Assembly: GCA_013202335.1 (NCBI GenBank)
Contig: JABMQR010000077.1
Location: 1-23,214 of the forward strand
Length of the DNA: 23,214 nt
Source of the DNA: Bacteroidota bacterium
Lineage (GTDB): Bacteria > Spirochaetota > Spirochaetia > JABMQR01
Direction of reading: 5' to 3'
The translations under genes and the position numbers were made by a program. Positions 7,179 through 15,758 of the stretch are shown here, piece by piece (within the stretch, counting starts at the first letter, position 1; each line of letters opens with the position of its first letter). Below the pieces are notes generated by a model. It was given only the letters and a program-made list of their open reading frames with translations. It was not told the origin of the DNA and ran no database searches.

Positions 7179-8291
7179 TTAAGTAATTTTCTCGGGTGCC
7201 TTCTTCGACTCCATCTCTGTTATCTTTTCTTCTAATTCTACGCTGAACATGTGCCGGTAAATTTCAAGAGCTGTTACCACAACAGCCGCCAGAACAGGTC
7301 CAATTAATATTCCGGATGCTCCGAATAAACCAAGACCTCCCAGGATACTAACAAGAATCAGCAGATCAGGTAATTTAGCATCACGCCCCACTACCGCTGG
7401 TCGAAGAATATTATCAATCAATCCAACCACTAAGACTCCCCAGATCACCAGACCAATGGCCCATCCTATACGACCCACCGTTATCAGATAGATTACTGCC
7501 GGAATCCACACCAATGGTGCACCGACACCTGGAATTGCGGAAAGAACAACCACTATTGCTCCCCAAAATGCAGCCCCCTGAATACCTGCAATCCAAAATG
7601 CAATTGCCATGAGAAATCCCTGGAGAAATCCGATAATCAAAATACCTTTGAGAGAAGCACGAATAACGGTAATTCCTCTATCAAGGATCAGCTCACTATC
7701 CGTCCTCTGAAGTGGTATATACTGGTGCATTTTTTCCACCATACTTGTTCCATGAACGAGAAAAAAATAGAGAGAATAAATGAAGATAAAAATATTTAGT
7801 GAAAAACTTACGGTCCCTTTGGTAATATCCGGAATGCTGCTGACAATAAAGCTACCCAGGCCGGCTCCAATCTGCCCAATACGTTCGATAATCATCTCCC
7901 GATACGGCTCCAATTGATTACCGAAAGGCAGTTTTGCAATAAGATCAAAAATTGACGATCCGCTGCTGATCTGTTCTGTAACCCAGGGAGCCAGCAGGGT
8001 CCCTATCTTAACCGCCTGAGCGGTCACTAAAGCTGCCAATCCAATCAGAGGAAGACCTATTCCCAAACAGGTAAGAACAAGAACGATTACTGCGGCCGTC
8101 CGGTGTCGACCTTTCAGCTTTCGTGTCATCCACCGGTGAAAGGCAGACAGTAAGGCTGCAGCCAATCCGGCTAAAACCAGAGCAATGAGATACCCCTTAA
8201 TCATTACCAAAAACGCAATCAGTACCAACAATAAAAATAACACGATAAACGTCTTACCCACAGTCAGCTTTGTTTTTATTTTACCTGCCAT
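7179..8291 (-). CDS. AI-2E family (PerM/YdiK-type) transporter
   Basis: About 370 residues from the ATG at 8289-8291 (AGGA four bases upstream); an in-frame TTG at 8324 is less likely. The protein has two hydrophobic segments near the N-terminus, a soluble-looking middle (about 100-160), then five or six further membrane segments, including the typical IPGVGAPLVWIPAVIYL and GLGLFGASGILIGPVL stretches. The family includes TqsA, linked to autoinducer-2 export, and ion or metabolite carriers, so the substrate is unassigned. It is the last gene before phd-uma2 and separated from the upstream permease gene by a gap holding a long inverted repeat. Confidence 0.9.
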   Translation of the reverse strand: MAGKIKTKLTVGKTFIVLFLLLVLIAFLVMIKGYLIALVLAGLAAALLSAFHRWMTRKLKGRHRTAAVIVLVLTCLGIGLPLIGLAALVTAQAVKIGTLLAPWVTEQISSGSSIFDLIAKLPFGNQLEPYREMIIERIGQIGAGLGSFIVSSIPDITKGTVSFSLNIFIFIYSLYFFLVHGTSMVEKMHQYIPLQRTDSELILDRGITVIRASLKGILIIGFLQGFLMAIAFWIAGIQGAAFWGAIVVVLSAIPGVGAPLVWIPAVIYLITVGRIGWAIGLVIWGVLVVGLIDNILRPAVVGRDAKLPDLLILVSILGGLGLFGASGILIGPVLAAVVVTALEIYRHMFSVELEEKITEMESKKAPEKIT

Positions 8292-8335
8292 ATGTTCCTG
8301 TACCTCCACTTTCTGATTAGCCAAATAAGGAATTC

Positions 8336-8431
8336 GTACCTGGCACGAAATACAAATTTAACTATAACCCATTACCTGTCCCGATTCCCAGCAGAAAACC
8401 GATATCAAAACAAGTATTTCGTGCCAGGTAC
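8336..8431. repeat. Perfect 18-bp inverted repeat bracketing a 60-bp spacer
   Basis: GTACCTGGCACGAAATAC (8336-8353) is mirrored exactly by GTATTTCGTGCCAGGTAC (8414-8431). It fills most of the 158-bp gap between the AI-2E start and the TauE stop. There is no coding capacity and no evident target duplication. It could be a small inverted-repeat element (MITE-like) or a long stem-loop. A related TTAAGGCACC follows at 8437-8446. Confidence 0.65.
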
Positions 8432-8449
8432 CTTTTTTAAGGCACCATT

Positions 8450-9151
8450 TTAGAAAATAAGGTTAACCACGGAAACAGCAAATATTGCCAATCCTACATA
8501 CCGCTTATAATGGGCTTCTGGAATAATTTTGTGAATCATGAATCCGCCAATTATTGCGATGAAGAGAAACGGTATTGCCCAAAGTCCGCTGATTATACCC
8601 GATTTGGTGAGAATATCACTTGCTATATAGAGCGGCACCCGAAAACATGCGGTAATGAACCAGAGCAGTGCCAGGCTCGCCCGAAAGCTTCTACGATCTC
8701 CCAGCTCTGAACTTAAAACAGGTACGAAGAGAACTCCCAGACTGGAAGCACCAATTACCGCGCCTGATATAAAATACAAAGGGATTCTCAACTTTGAAGG
8801 CACCGAGGGGTTCTTTCCTGCAATCAGGCTGATACCGTACACAAGAATAATTATCAGCACACCAGTGGAAAGATAGTTATCCGGAAGCCGATCCATAAAG
8901 AAAATACCGAGTGCCAGCCCGGGAAGAGCATATATGCATACTTTCAGAATCACCCGCCACCTAATCGCTTTCCAGTCGCTGGTAAGTATTATAAGACTCC
9001 CCGCAAGGGCAAAAACAGGCAGCAGAGCAATTGTTTCTTTAGCAGTAAGAAATTGTGTAAGCAGTAAATAGGTAACAACCGACCCGGCAAAACCGAATAC
9101 ACTTTCTATCCCGTACCCGATACTTGCACATAATATGATAAATGGAGTCAT
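8450..9151 (-). CDS. Sulfite exporter TauE/SafE family permease
   Basis: About 233 residues, almost wholly hydrophobic, seven to eight membrane segments, near the short end of the family. Recognisable features are the N-terminal GYGIESVFGFAGSVVTYLLL and the repeat-like second half with SGAVIGASSLGVLFVPVL. Family members move sulfite, sulfoacetate or other organic or sulfur anions, but the substrate here is unknown. The ATG at 9149-9151 is preferred because AGGTG, at the end of the upstream gene, precedes it; a GTG at 9157 directly abuts the hemolysin III stop. The two genes are therefore almost certainly cotranscribed. Confidence 0.8.
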   Translation of the reverse strand: MTPFIILCASIGYGIESVFGFAGSVVTYLLLTQFLTAKETIALLPVFALAGSLIILTSDWKAIRWRVILKVCIYALPGLALGIFFMDRLPDNYLSTGVLIIILVYGISLIAGKNPSVPSKLRIPLYFISGAVIGASSLGVLFVPVLSSELGDRRSFRASLALLWFITACFRVPLYIASDILTKSGIISGLWAIPFLFIAIIGGFMIHKIIPEAHYKRYVGLAIFAVSVVNLIF

Positions 9152-9157
9152 ACACAC

Positions 9158-9802
9158 CTACACATATAGATAGACAGAAACTACATGGCAGGTACTGCCG
9201 ATAAGCACAAATATATGGAAAATTGCATGATTGTAGGGAATTTTTTTAATCATATAGATAACAGCGCCTACCGTGTAGGAGATCCCTCCGGCCATCAACC
9301 AAAAGAGTCCTCCGGATGACAGATTGTTCATGAGAGGTTTGATAAAAAAGACTACCAGCCACCCCATCATTACATACATAATCGTCGAGAGGAGATTATA
9401 TTCCCCGGTAAAAAACAACTTCAGAATGATACCGGTCAAAGCTATCCCCCAGGCGATACCGAAAATCACCCATCCAACTGTTCCATTTAACGTTACAATA
9501 GTGAACGGAGTATACGAACCGGCAATAAGGATATAGATTGATGCATGGTCTATGATTTTGAGTCTTTTTCTCAATTCCGGCTTTTTCGAGCTGTGATACA
9601 GTGTGGATGCAGCATACAAAAGCAGTAAACTGGTACCGAAAATACTGAAGCTGACTTTATGCCACACATTCCCGTTCAGAGAGGCCTGCAAAACCAGCAG
9701 AACCAATGCAGCGATACTTGCTATAAATCCAGCACCATGGGATATGATGTTGATTCTCTCTTCAATCGGTGAGTAGTATTTAATTCCGGAAACTTGTGCC
9801 AT
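9158..9802 (-). CDS. Hemolysin III family membrane protein (PAQR superfamily)
   Basis: 214 residues with seven predicted membrane helices. Family marks are present: STLYHS, DHASIYILIAGSYTPF and the C-terminal HAIFHIFVLIGSTCHV, which supply the Ser/His/Asp/His set thought to bind zinc in PAQR proteins. Bacterial members (TrhA) are implicated in membrane-fluidity or lipid homeostasis; the hemolysin name is historical. The start is an ATG with a GAGGG about ten bases upstream. It heads a two-gene unit with the TauE/SafE permease. Confidence 0.9.
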   Translation of the reverse strand: MAQVSGIKYYSPIEERINIISHGAGFIASIAALVLLVLQASLNGNVWHKVSFSIFGTSLLLLYAASTLYHSSKKPELRKRLKIIDHASIYILIAGSYTPFTIVTLNGTVGWVIFGIAWGIALTGIILKLFFTGEYNLLSTIMYVMMGWLVVFFIKPLMNNLSSGGLFWLMAGGISYTVGAVIYMIKKIPYNHAIFHIFVLIGSTCHVVSVYLYV

Positions 9803-9903
9803 GCAGTTTACACCCTCTCATTTTTTAACTTTCCTGCTGATGAAAACATAGTATAAATACGGAGGTTTCACCAGTCCCCGGGAAGTCGAATTAAACACTC
9901 GAA

Positions 9904-10107
9904 GCTTTTACAAAATTAAACAATTTTGTAAAAGCAACCTATTGGTCAGAAGTTTTTTGTTTTGATATATCTTTATATTTAAAAGATATATCAAAAACAA
10001 CTGAAAACTTCAAAAGTCAATTTCTAATAATCTTCGGTTTTAGAAATTGACTCACCCATTAAACAGCTGATGCTTTTATCGAAATTAAAACTTTTTTTGA
10101 AAGTTTT
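9904..10107. repeat. Tandem hairpin array, four stem-loops of unrelated sequence
   Basis: Hairpin 1: 14-bp perfect stem, 9904-9917 with 9922-9935, loop AAAC. Hairpin 2: 15-bp stem, 9960-9974 with 9982-9996, extended outward by imperfect GAAGTTTT/AAAACTTC arms. Hairpin 3: 13-bp perfect stem, 10015-10027 with 10040-10052, 12-nt loop containing TTCGG. Hairpin 4: 8-bp stem AAAACTTT/AAAGTTTT, 10087-10094 with 10100-10107. Stem sequences differ, so these are not copies of one repeat. Confidence 0.75.
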
Positions 10108-10134
10108 GACACCAGTTCGATGCCGTGCTAGCAT
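10106..10134 (+). promoter_or_regulatory. Candidate sigma70 promoter for GH36 (TTGACA-17 bp-TAGCAT)
   Basis: A perfect -35 TTGACA (10106-10111) and a 4/6 match -10 TAGCAT (10129-10134) are spaced 17 bp apart. The -10 overlaps the palindrome TGCTAGCA (10126-10133). The predicted start is near 10141, giving a leader of about 55 nt before the GTG start. Confidence 0.45.
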
Positions 10135-10158
10135 TGAAAACTCATAAAGCAGCAAATA

Positions 10159-10180
10159 CTGGTAAATCAAAAAATACCAG
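10159..10180. promoter_or_regulatory. Inverted repeat CTGGTA-N10-TACCAG in the GH36 leader
   Basis: Six-base arms at 10159-10164 and 10175-10180, downstream of the predicted promoter and just before the AAAGGA ribosome site. It could be a repressor operator or a small leader hairpin. The arms are short, so chance is possible. Confidence 0.3.
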
Positions 10181-10195
10181 AATAAAAGGATAAGT

Positions 10196-12394
10196 GTGCC
10201 TACGATGAAACTAAAGCAGCTCTCTCAGTTTTTATGCGGTGATATGATAATCACCTATATGCAGGATATGGACAGCCGGCAGGTTGGAATGTATCTCATA
10301 CCCGCAGATAAAAAGGAATTTGATAACCTTACCTCTCACAGAACCGATCTTTCCGGAATAAAAGAGATAGAAGCGCTGAGAGTTTTTATGTCACCCCCTC
10401 AAGCCTTCGAAATGCAGCCTTTGGTAGAGTTTAGTCTGGCGGGAGACCCGCGAAGAGACGGATTTACTCAAGGGCTGACTATGCGTAAAGGTAAAGCCAG
10501 CAGGGAAACGCTCTTTCATCATCAGGATGTACAGCGGGAAAAGGGAAAACTGAAAGTAACTACAACAAGCAGGAATGAATTATTAGGGATCGAAACCGTT
10601 CATACGCTCTCCTGGGAATCAGGGGCAGTCTTTGTTACCATTCGTTCATCCATAAAAAATATCGGGATTCAGGACCAAACTATTGAAATGGCTTCCAGCT
10701 TCAACCTTGGATTCATTACCCCGTTCGATCTGCAGGATGCAAAAGAACGATTATCAATATACCGCCTGCGCAGCTCCTGGGCTGCGGAAGGAAGATTAGA
10801 CAAGAGAACGCTTGAATCTCTGGAGCTGGAGCGGTCCTGGTCAGGACATGCAGCCAGATGTGAAAGATTTGGACAAATCGGAAGTATGCCGGTACGCGGC
10901 TGGTTCCCTCTCCTGGGTATTGAAGATACAGAAGCAGGAGTGATGTGGGGAGCTCAGGTAAACTGGTCAGGATCCTGGCAAATGGAGTTGTTCAGACAAG
11001 ATGATTTTCTCTGCATCTCAGGAGGTCTTGCGGATTGGGAATTCGGTCACTGGAGAAAACGGATGGCACCGGATGAGACGCTGTGGCTTCCGGAGGCTCT
11101 GCTTACAACAGCATCAGAAAATAGTTTTTATGCACTAAATCAGCGACTAACCACATCCCAATCTCAACATTCTCCTTGCTGCCTACCGAAAAGTGAAGCA
11201 TCTCTGCCTACATTGTTTAACGAATGGTGCACTACCTGGGGCAATCCCGATCATCAAACCATTTTAGCTATAGCGCAAGCCTGTGCAAAACTGGACTTCA
11301 CCTATTTTGTAATAGATGCCGGATGGTATTCTGATAAAAACGGCCTATGGTCCAATGCGCAGGGCGATTGGATACCCTCAAAAGAGTTGTATCCTCAAGG
11401 TCTGGATACTCTTTGCCGTGAACTGCGTACAATGGGATTAATCCCGGGATTATGGTTCGAGTTTGAAGTAGTCGGCCCCCGATCTTCTTTGTGGGACAAA
11501 AACAACTGGCTTCTCCAACGGGACGGCATCCCCATCCAGGCAGGTGAACGACGGTTTCTGGATCTGAGAAAACAGGAAGTAATCGAATATCTACTGCAGA
11601 AACTCTCTCACCTTATTGAGTCGTGCAATTTAGGATATATAAAGATTGATTATAACGAGACCATAGGTATAGGTGCTGACGATCCGGATTCCTATGGAGA
11701 AGGACTGCGGCAGCATATTTTTGGCGTCTATAAATTATTTGATAGTCTGCATGAGAAATATCCTCAGGTAGTTATCGAGAACTGCTCATCCGGGGGACAC
11801 CGTCTCGTATCGCCCATGATTAATCGGACATCGATGACATCTTTTTCTGATGCACACGAAACAACAGCAATTCCCATCATTGCAGCAAATGTGCAGCAGA
11901 CTATCATACCCGGAAAATCTCAGATCTGGGCTGTGCTTCGAAAGGACGATTCCATTAAACGGCTGTACTACAGCCTTTCAGCCACCTTTTTAGGACGAAT
12001 GTGCATAAGTGGAGATATAGTGGATCTTAATGAAGAGCAGGTGCAAATTCTGGCTCTGGCTCAGGAGTTCTACAGACACTGTGTTCCGGTACTTCTGGAG
12101 GGCAACAGCTGCCTGCTAAGAGAGGGAGGAGAAAGTTATCTGCATCCTGGAGGATGGCAATCTGTCATCAGAAAAGGAGAAAGTTCTACTCTGGTAGTAT
12201 TTCATACATTTGAATCAGCGCCGGCCTCTTTATCAATAGATCTCAGCGATAATCTACACAGCTTCAAAACGGGCACATCAAAAATTATCAAATTTATTGA
12301 ACCATCAGCATCTTTTGAACTTACTGATACTGTTTTAAAGATCTCTGATCTTTCAGATTTTTCCGGGGGTGCAATCCTGATTGAACACCGTTAA
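10196..12394 (+). CDS. GH36-type alpha-galactosidase (clan GH-D), cytoplasmic
   Basis: 732 residues. Start GTG at 10196 with AGGA five bases upstream; an ATG at 10205 is the alternative. Residues 1-330 form the N-terminal beta-sandwich. The TIM barrel spans about 335-630, opening with FNEWCTTWG and VIDAGWYSD, then GDWIPSKELYPQGL and LIPGLWFEFEVVGP. The nucleophile is D485 in YIKIDYNE. At the acid/base position, where classical members read SDNTD, this protein reads SDAHE (D552, E555), so the catalytic acid may be E555. A short beta domain closes the C-terminus. No signal peptide, so it acts on imported alpha-galactosides or related sugars. It is convergent with the large operon, 16 bp apart with no terminator hairpin. 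Confidence 0.85.
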   Translation: MPTMKLKQLSQFLCGDMIITYMQDMDSRQVGMYLIPADKKEFDNLTSHRTDLSGIKEIEALRVFMSPPQAFEMQPLVEFSLAGDPRRDGFTQGLTMRKGKASRETLFHHQDVQREKGKLKVTTTSRNELLGIETVHTLSWESGAVFVTIRSSIKNIGIQDQTIEMASSFNLGFITPFDLQDAKERLSIYRLRSSWAAEGRLDKRTLESLELERSWSGHAARCERFGQIGSMPVRGWFPLLGIEDTEAGVMWGAQVNWSGSWQMELFRQDDFLCISGGLADWEFGHWRKRMAPDETLWLPEALLTTASENSFYALNQRLTTSQSQHSPCCLPKSEASLPTLFNEWCTTWGNPDHQTILAIAQACAKLDFTYFVIDAGWYSDKNGLWSNAQGDWIPSKELYPQGLDTLCRELRTMGLIPGLWFEFEVVGPRSSLWDKNNWLLQRDGIPIQAGERRFLDLRKQEVIEYLLQKLSHLIESCNLGYIKIDYNETIGIGADDPDSYGEGLRQHIFGVYKLFDSLHEKYPQVVIENCSSGGHRLVSPMINRTSMTSFSDAHETTAIPIIAANVQQTIIPGKSQIWAVLRKDDSIKRLYYSLSATFLGRMCISGDIVDLNEEQVQILALAQEFYRHCVPVLLEGNSCLLREGGESYLHPGGWQSVIRKGESSTLVVFHTFESAPASLSIDLSDNLHSFKTGTSKIIKFIEPSASFELTDTVLKISDLSDFSGGAILIEHR

Positions 12395-12410
12395 ATTCGT
12401 ATCAGTCTGA

Positions 12411-13529
12411 TCAATACCCGTACTCGTCTGCAGCTTTATACAGGGCAATTATATTTTCTAATGGAGTATTAGGCTGAAGATTATGACAGGGACCTATAAT
12501 AAATCCGGTACCGTCGCTTGCCAGAGTATCAATAAGTTTGTGCACTTCAGCCTTTACCATCTCCGGAGTGCCAAGAGGCAGAACCTCCTGATTATCAACA
12601 CCGCTGTGAAAACATACTTTATCCCCATAGGTCGATTTTAAGGCCGCAAGATCCCAATCGCCGCAACGATACTGGATTGGGTTCAGGATATCTATTTTCA
12701 TCTCTACCAACTCAGGAAGCAGCTGCCTGCAGTCACCGTCATCATGATGAAAAGCTTTAATGCCATACTCTTTTGTAAGGCGTACCCCCCGGTCCATAAT
12801 CGATTGATAAAATTCATGGAATGTCGCAGGACTCACCATCAGACCTGTCTGGCTTCCCCAGTCGTCGGTTACCTGTGAAACATCTATATAAGGAGCTGCC
12901 GCCTGAAAACATCGGGTATGGTATTCAGTAAAGAAATCTGAAAGGCGACGGAGCAGTTCACGGGTCAGTTCAGGATTAAGATGAGGATCCAGCAAAGAAT
13001 TTTCTAACCCCCTCAGGTAATTATGGAAAGTAAATGCAGCAGAATATCCTACATTTACCGCGTGTCCGCCGCATTGTTCTATAAGCTTCGGCAGTGCTGT
13101 ATAATCGTACAAGTCAGGATCCGGCCAGGCATATCTGTCCAACTCCTCTATAGTCTGTACTTCAGAGAGAGGGTACACAACCTGCTCACTGTAGACCCCG
13201 TAAGCATACCGCTTTTCCCGGTAGCCAAATCCCCACTCGTTAAAGGTAAGTCCGGCTTCCTCACGTTTTGGCGGGCCAATGTAGGGTGGATGGACATCAA
13301 ATATTCCATCAATATGCAGCCGGTCAAACAGTCGTAAAATTCCGGGAAGACCCCGGGAAAGCGTTCCGCCGTTTAATCCGATCCAGGGAGAACGCCCCCC
13401 CCGACCCTCTTCAATACCAAAGTAATCACAAAGAGATTCCTGCACTTCAGGGGTTGCCCAGAAGTCTGTGGGAACCCTGTCTACTTTTCTGTGTTCAATA
13501 GCCGCCAGTATTCGTTCTTTTGTTTCCAT
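12411..13529 (-). CDS. URO-D superfamily protein (HDDG type)
   Basis: 372 residues. N-terminal TKERILAAIEHRKVDRVP is the typical opening of methyltransferase-like URO-D proteins. The metal motif is FHHDDGD (H262, D264), with Asp in place of the usual Cys; the C-terminal Cys is retained (C348 in IIGPCHNLQPNTPLENI). The predicted ligand set is therefore His-Asp-Cys. It is the last gene of the carbohydrate operon, starting two bases after the stop of the (alpha/alpha)6 glycosidase, with AAGGG inside that gene's end as ribosome site, so translation is likely coupled. Its reaction is unknown. Confidence 0.8.
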   Translation of the reverse strand: METKERILAAIEHRKVDRVPTDFWATPEVQESLCDYFGIEEGRGGRSPWIGLNGGTLSRGLPGILRLFDRLHIDGIFDVHPPYIGPPKREEAGLTFNEWGFGYREKRYAYGVYSEQVVYPLSEVQTIEELDRYAWPDPDLYDYTALPKLIEQCGGHAVNVGYSAAFTFHNYLRGLENSLLDPHLNPELTRELLRRLSDFFTEYHTRCFQAAAPYIDVSQVTDDWGSQTGLMVSPATFHEFYQSIMDRGVRLTKEYGIKAFHHDDGDCRQLLPELVEMKIDILNPIQYRCGDWDLAALKSTYGDKVCFHSGVDNQEVLPLGTPEMVKAEVHKLIDTLASDGTGFIIGPCHNLQPNTPLENIIALYKAADEYGY

Positions 13530-13531
13530 GT

Positions 13532-15724
13532 CTACCCTTCTTCTGTTTCAACAGTTCCCTGGACAACATGAACCAGATTTCCGTGAGTTCTGATATTATA
13601 CAGAGAGCTCTCCTTCTGGTACGCTGATAAACCTCCCTTCAGGCTGACATTTCCCTGAATATCAGCCTGAACACCCAGCAACCCCTCGACAACCATATCA
13701 AAGAAATGCACACCGCTTTGAATAACCCAGTGATTTCCCTGAGAAAGTTCGTCGAAACATTTGGCTGCTCCGCCCGCTTCAGGAGTATAGATATCTTCAG
13801 CCCAATAAGCTTGCCCGAAAGGTCCCTGAGCAGTGACTGCAGACATCCCCTGAAGCCACTCTTCAACCCATGGAGCCTCATAACCACTCTTAGCCAATCC
13901 CAAAACAAACTGCGCCGGCCAGGCGGAAAAACTTCCGGCCCATTGATGATCACACCGCAAACCGCTTACTACATCCAGAGAGAGCGGCCACAGGTTGTGA
14001 CACCAGGTTTTTGTTATGAGATTGTCCCGGACAAATTCAGCTATCTCGGTAACCATTGCTGCCGGAAGTTCATCACCCAAAGTTGACAGAACCACACCTA
14101 CATCATAGAGATTAGGTGCATCAAACACACGACCATCAGAAAAGCGACAGCTAAAATAACCTTTGCCTTCCCTATAAAGGGCCAATACCTCTTTTAGCAG
14201 TCGCTGAATCTCTTCATCATAGGATTCTCCCGTAAGGGCTGCTGACTCTTTTAGTGCCCAAATTTGAATTGCTGTCAGGGCTGCCGTACCATGAGCATAA
14301 TCAGTTACACACTCAAGATAGGCATCCCGATTCCCTACATCTGCAAGACTGCTTTGAGGAACCTTTTGACTCCGATGATAATAGAGGGACTCTTTAAACA
14401 CCTCCCATCCGGTCATTTTACGGGTATGGGTGTGAGATCCGGCTTCTTCATGCAGAATCTGATTCTGACTGGCTGCCTCAAACCCCTCAACTTTCTTTTT
14501 TTGCCTGATAATAATGCTCTTTTTCCAGTTAACATTGCCTGCCCAGCGTTGTAAATTTAACGCTCCAGTCAAAATAGTCTGCGGATGTCCGCAGCAGGTC
14601 CATCCTCCAAAGCTCCCTTCAAACAGATTGGCAACCTGAGAATCCAGAAATGGTGCCTGGGCAGTAAGATTCCACAAACCTTCCAATCCATCCGGATCCA
14701 ATTTTGATAATAATCCGGATATATAGGGCATCTCCCAGGTTAAATACGTTGAACCTTCACCTCTACGCGGCCAAAGCGTAAGATAACTTGGTATTACTAC
14801 CGCTTCCGGATATTTACGTCGACAGGTAATTTCAGTCAGAATAGCCATATAGTAGAGTTTTAATAATTCAGGTCTGGATGATTCAAGAATAGGTGCATTC
14901 CCGCTGAAATGTGAATTTCCAACGGTAAATGCAGCCTCCCACAACTCTTCCCACCAATGGCGGGCTGTAATCAGAAGTTGTTTTTCCCGTCCTTTCCACT
15001 CATTCACCAGATGGAGAGCCTTCTCCTGATTTTCATGAAAGGATGAAGAAAAATTCAAGACAAACTCTTCTCCAGGCTTTAAATCCCGTTGAAATCGGGC
15101 AATTTGTCCGCGCTCCCAGGAATCCGGAGCAGGAGAAAAGGATTGAGCTGAATATCCGTTTCCTGCATCATTACCTAACAGAAGCGTACCGGATATATCT
15201 GCCATCTCAATATTCTGATAAAGTCCTTCAGTTGAACTAAAACTGGATACCGCTGTAGGCACCTCCGGTACTGCCCAGGCATATCCCCTTTCTCCCGTAT
15301 TTCGGGAACGCCCTGAAAGCAGAAAACCTATATCCAGCGATTTCTGTTCAGTAGTGGTATTCGTTATCGTAAGAGACACCACTACCAGAGGTTCTGTTGG
15401 ATGCAGAGCTGTTCTGCTTGACAAAAACCAGGATCCGGTACTGCACTCTCTTTCAACCTCATAAGCTTTCCAGCGAATTTTTACCCAATCAGTCACCTGT
15501 GCCAGATGCCGCTGCCCCAGGAAAGTATATCCGGTAAGCTCACCACCCGCGCTGTAGGGAGGAAACACCGGATGCTTGAAAGCCAGAATATCTGCTTCCA
15601 TCTGAATGGAACCAAGCGTATTATTCAATCCAGGCATTGCCTTCAGATCTGTTACCCGCCGCCTTAACCATGCCGTTGAGAGGTCATCCAGAGAGAGTGC
15701 CGGTCGTTTATCTCTATATTTCAT
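13532..15724 (-). CDS. Uncharacterised (alpha/alpha)6-barrel glycosidase-like protein
   Basis: 730 residues. Residues 1-250 look like a beta-sandwich (repeated strands such as LVVVSLTITNTTTE and GEEFVLNFSSSFHEN). Residues 270-680 are rich in paired helices, like the six-hairpin barrel of glycogen-debranching, GH63, GH78 or GH116 enzymes, with ILTEITCRRKYPEA, YLTWEMPYISGLL and CDHQWAGSFSAWPAQF as distinctive stretches. No family could be assigned and the catalytic acids are not evident; Glu/Asp in TWEMPY and in LADVGNRDAYLE are candidates. No signal peptide. GGAG lies five bases before the ATG. It sits between two URO-D-like genes (34-bp gap upstream, 2-bp gap downstream), so it probably works on the same imported glycan. 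Confidence 0.6.
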   Translation of the reverse strand: MKYRDKRPALSLDDLSTAWLRRRVTDLKAMPGLNNTLGSIQMEADILAFKHPVFPPYSAGGELTGYTFLGQRHLAQVTDWVKIRWKAYEVERECSTGSWFLSSRTALHPTEPLVVVSLTITNTTTEQKSLDIGFLLSGRSRNTGERGYAWAVPEVPTAVSSFSSTEGLYQNIEMADISGTLLLGNDAGNGYSAQSFSPAPDSWERGQIARFQRDLKPGEEFVLNFSSSFHENQEKALHLVNEWKGREKQLLITARHWWEELWEAAFTVGNSHFSGNAPILESSRPELLKLYYMAILTEITCRRKYPEAVVIPSYLTLWPRRGEGSTYLTWEMPYISGLLSKLDPDGLEGLWNLTAQAPFLDSQVANLFEGSFGGWTCCGHPQTILTGALNLQRWAGNVNWKKSIIIRQKKKVEGFEAASQNQILHEEAGSHTHTRKMTGWEVFKESLYYHRSQKVPQSSLADVGNRDAYLECVTDYAHGTAALTAIQIWALKESAALTGESYDEEIQRLLKEVLALYREGKGYFSCRFSDGRVFDAPNLYDVGVVLSTLGDELPAAMVTEIAEFVRDNLITKTWCHNLWPLSLDVVSGLRCDHQWAGSFSAWPAQFVLGLAKSGYEAPWVEEWLQGMSAVTAQGPFGQAYWAEDIYTPEAGGAAKCFDELSQGNHWVIQSGVHFFDMVVEGLLGVQADIQGNVSLKGGLSAYQKESSLYNIRTHGNLVHVVQGTVETEEG

Positions 15725-15758
15725 AGCAACTCCAATTTTTCAGTAAAATAATCTGTCA

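Larger units (their letters stand above)
9803..10195. other. 393-bp divergent gap between hemolysin III and GH36 genes
   Basis: It holds no credible coding frame. From left to right: a weak minus-strand -10-like TATACT near 9850-9855 for the hemolysin III gene, a run of four hairpins at 9904-10107, then a sigma70-like promoter and a small inverted repeat before the GH36 start. As both neighbours are transcribed outward, the hairpins are not terminators of either. Confidence 0.6.

Noticed and set aside
9904..10107. Rho-independent terminators
   Set aside because: Stems are AT-rich, the flanking genes diverge, and several hairpins lack the GC-rich stem followed by a T-run.
13706..14086. Plus-strand open frame of 126 codons opposite the (alpha/alpha)6 glycosidase gene
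   Set aside because: Lies wholly inside a well-supported minus-strand gene with good operon spacing; the translation has no recognisable domain.
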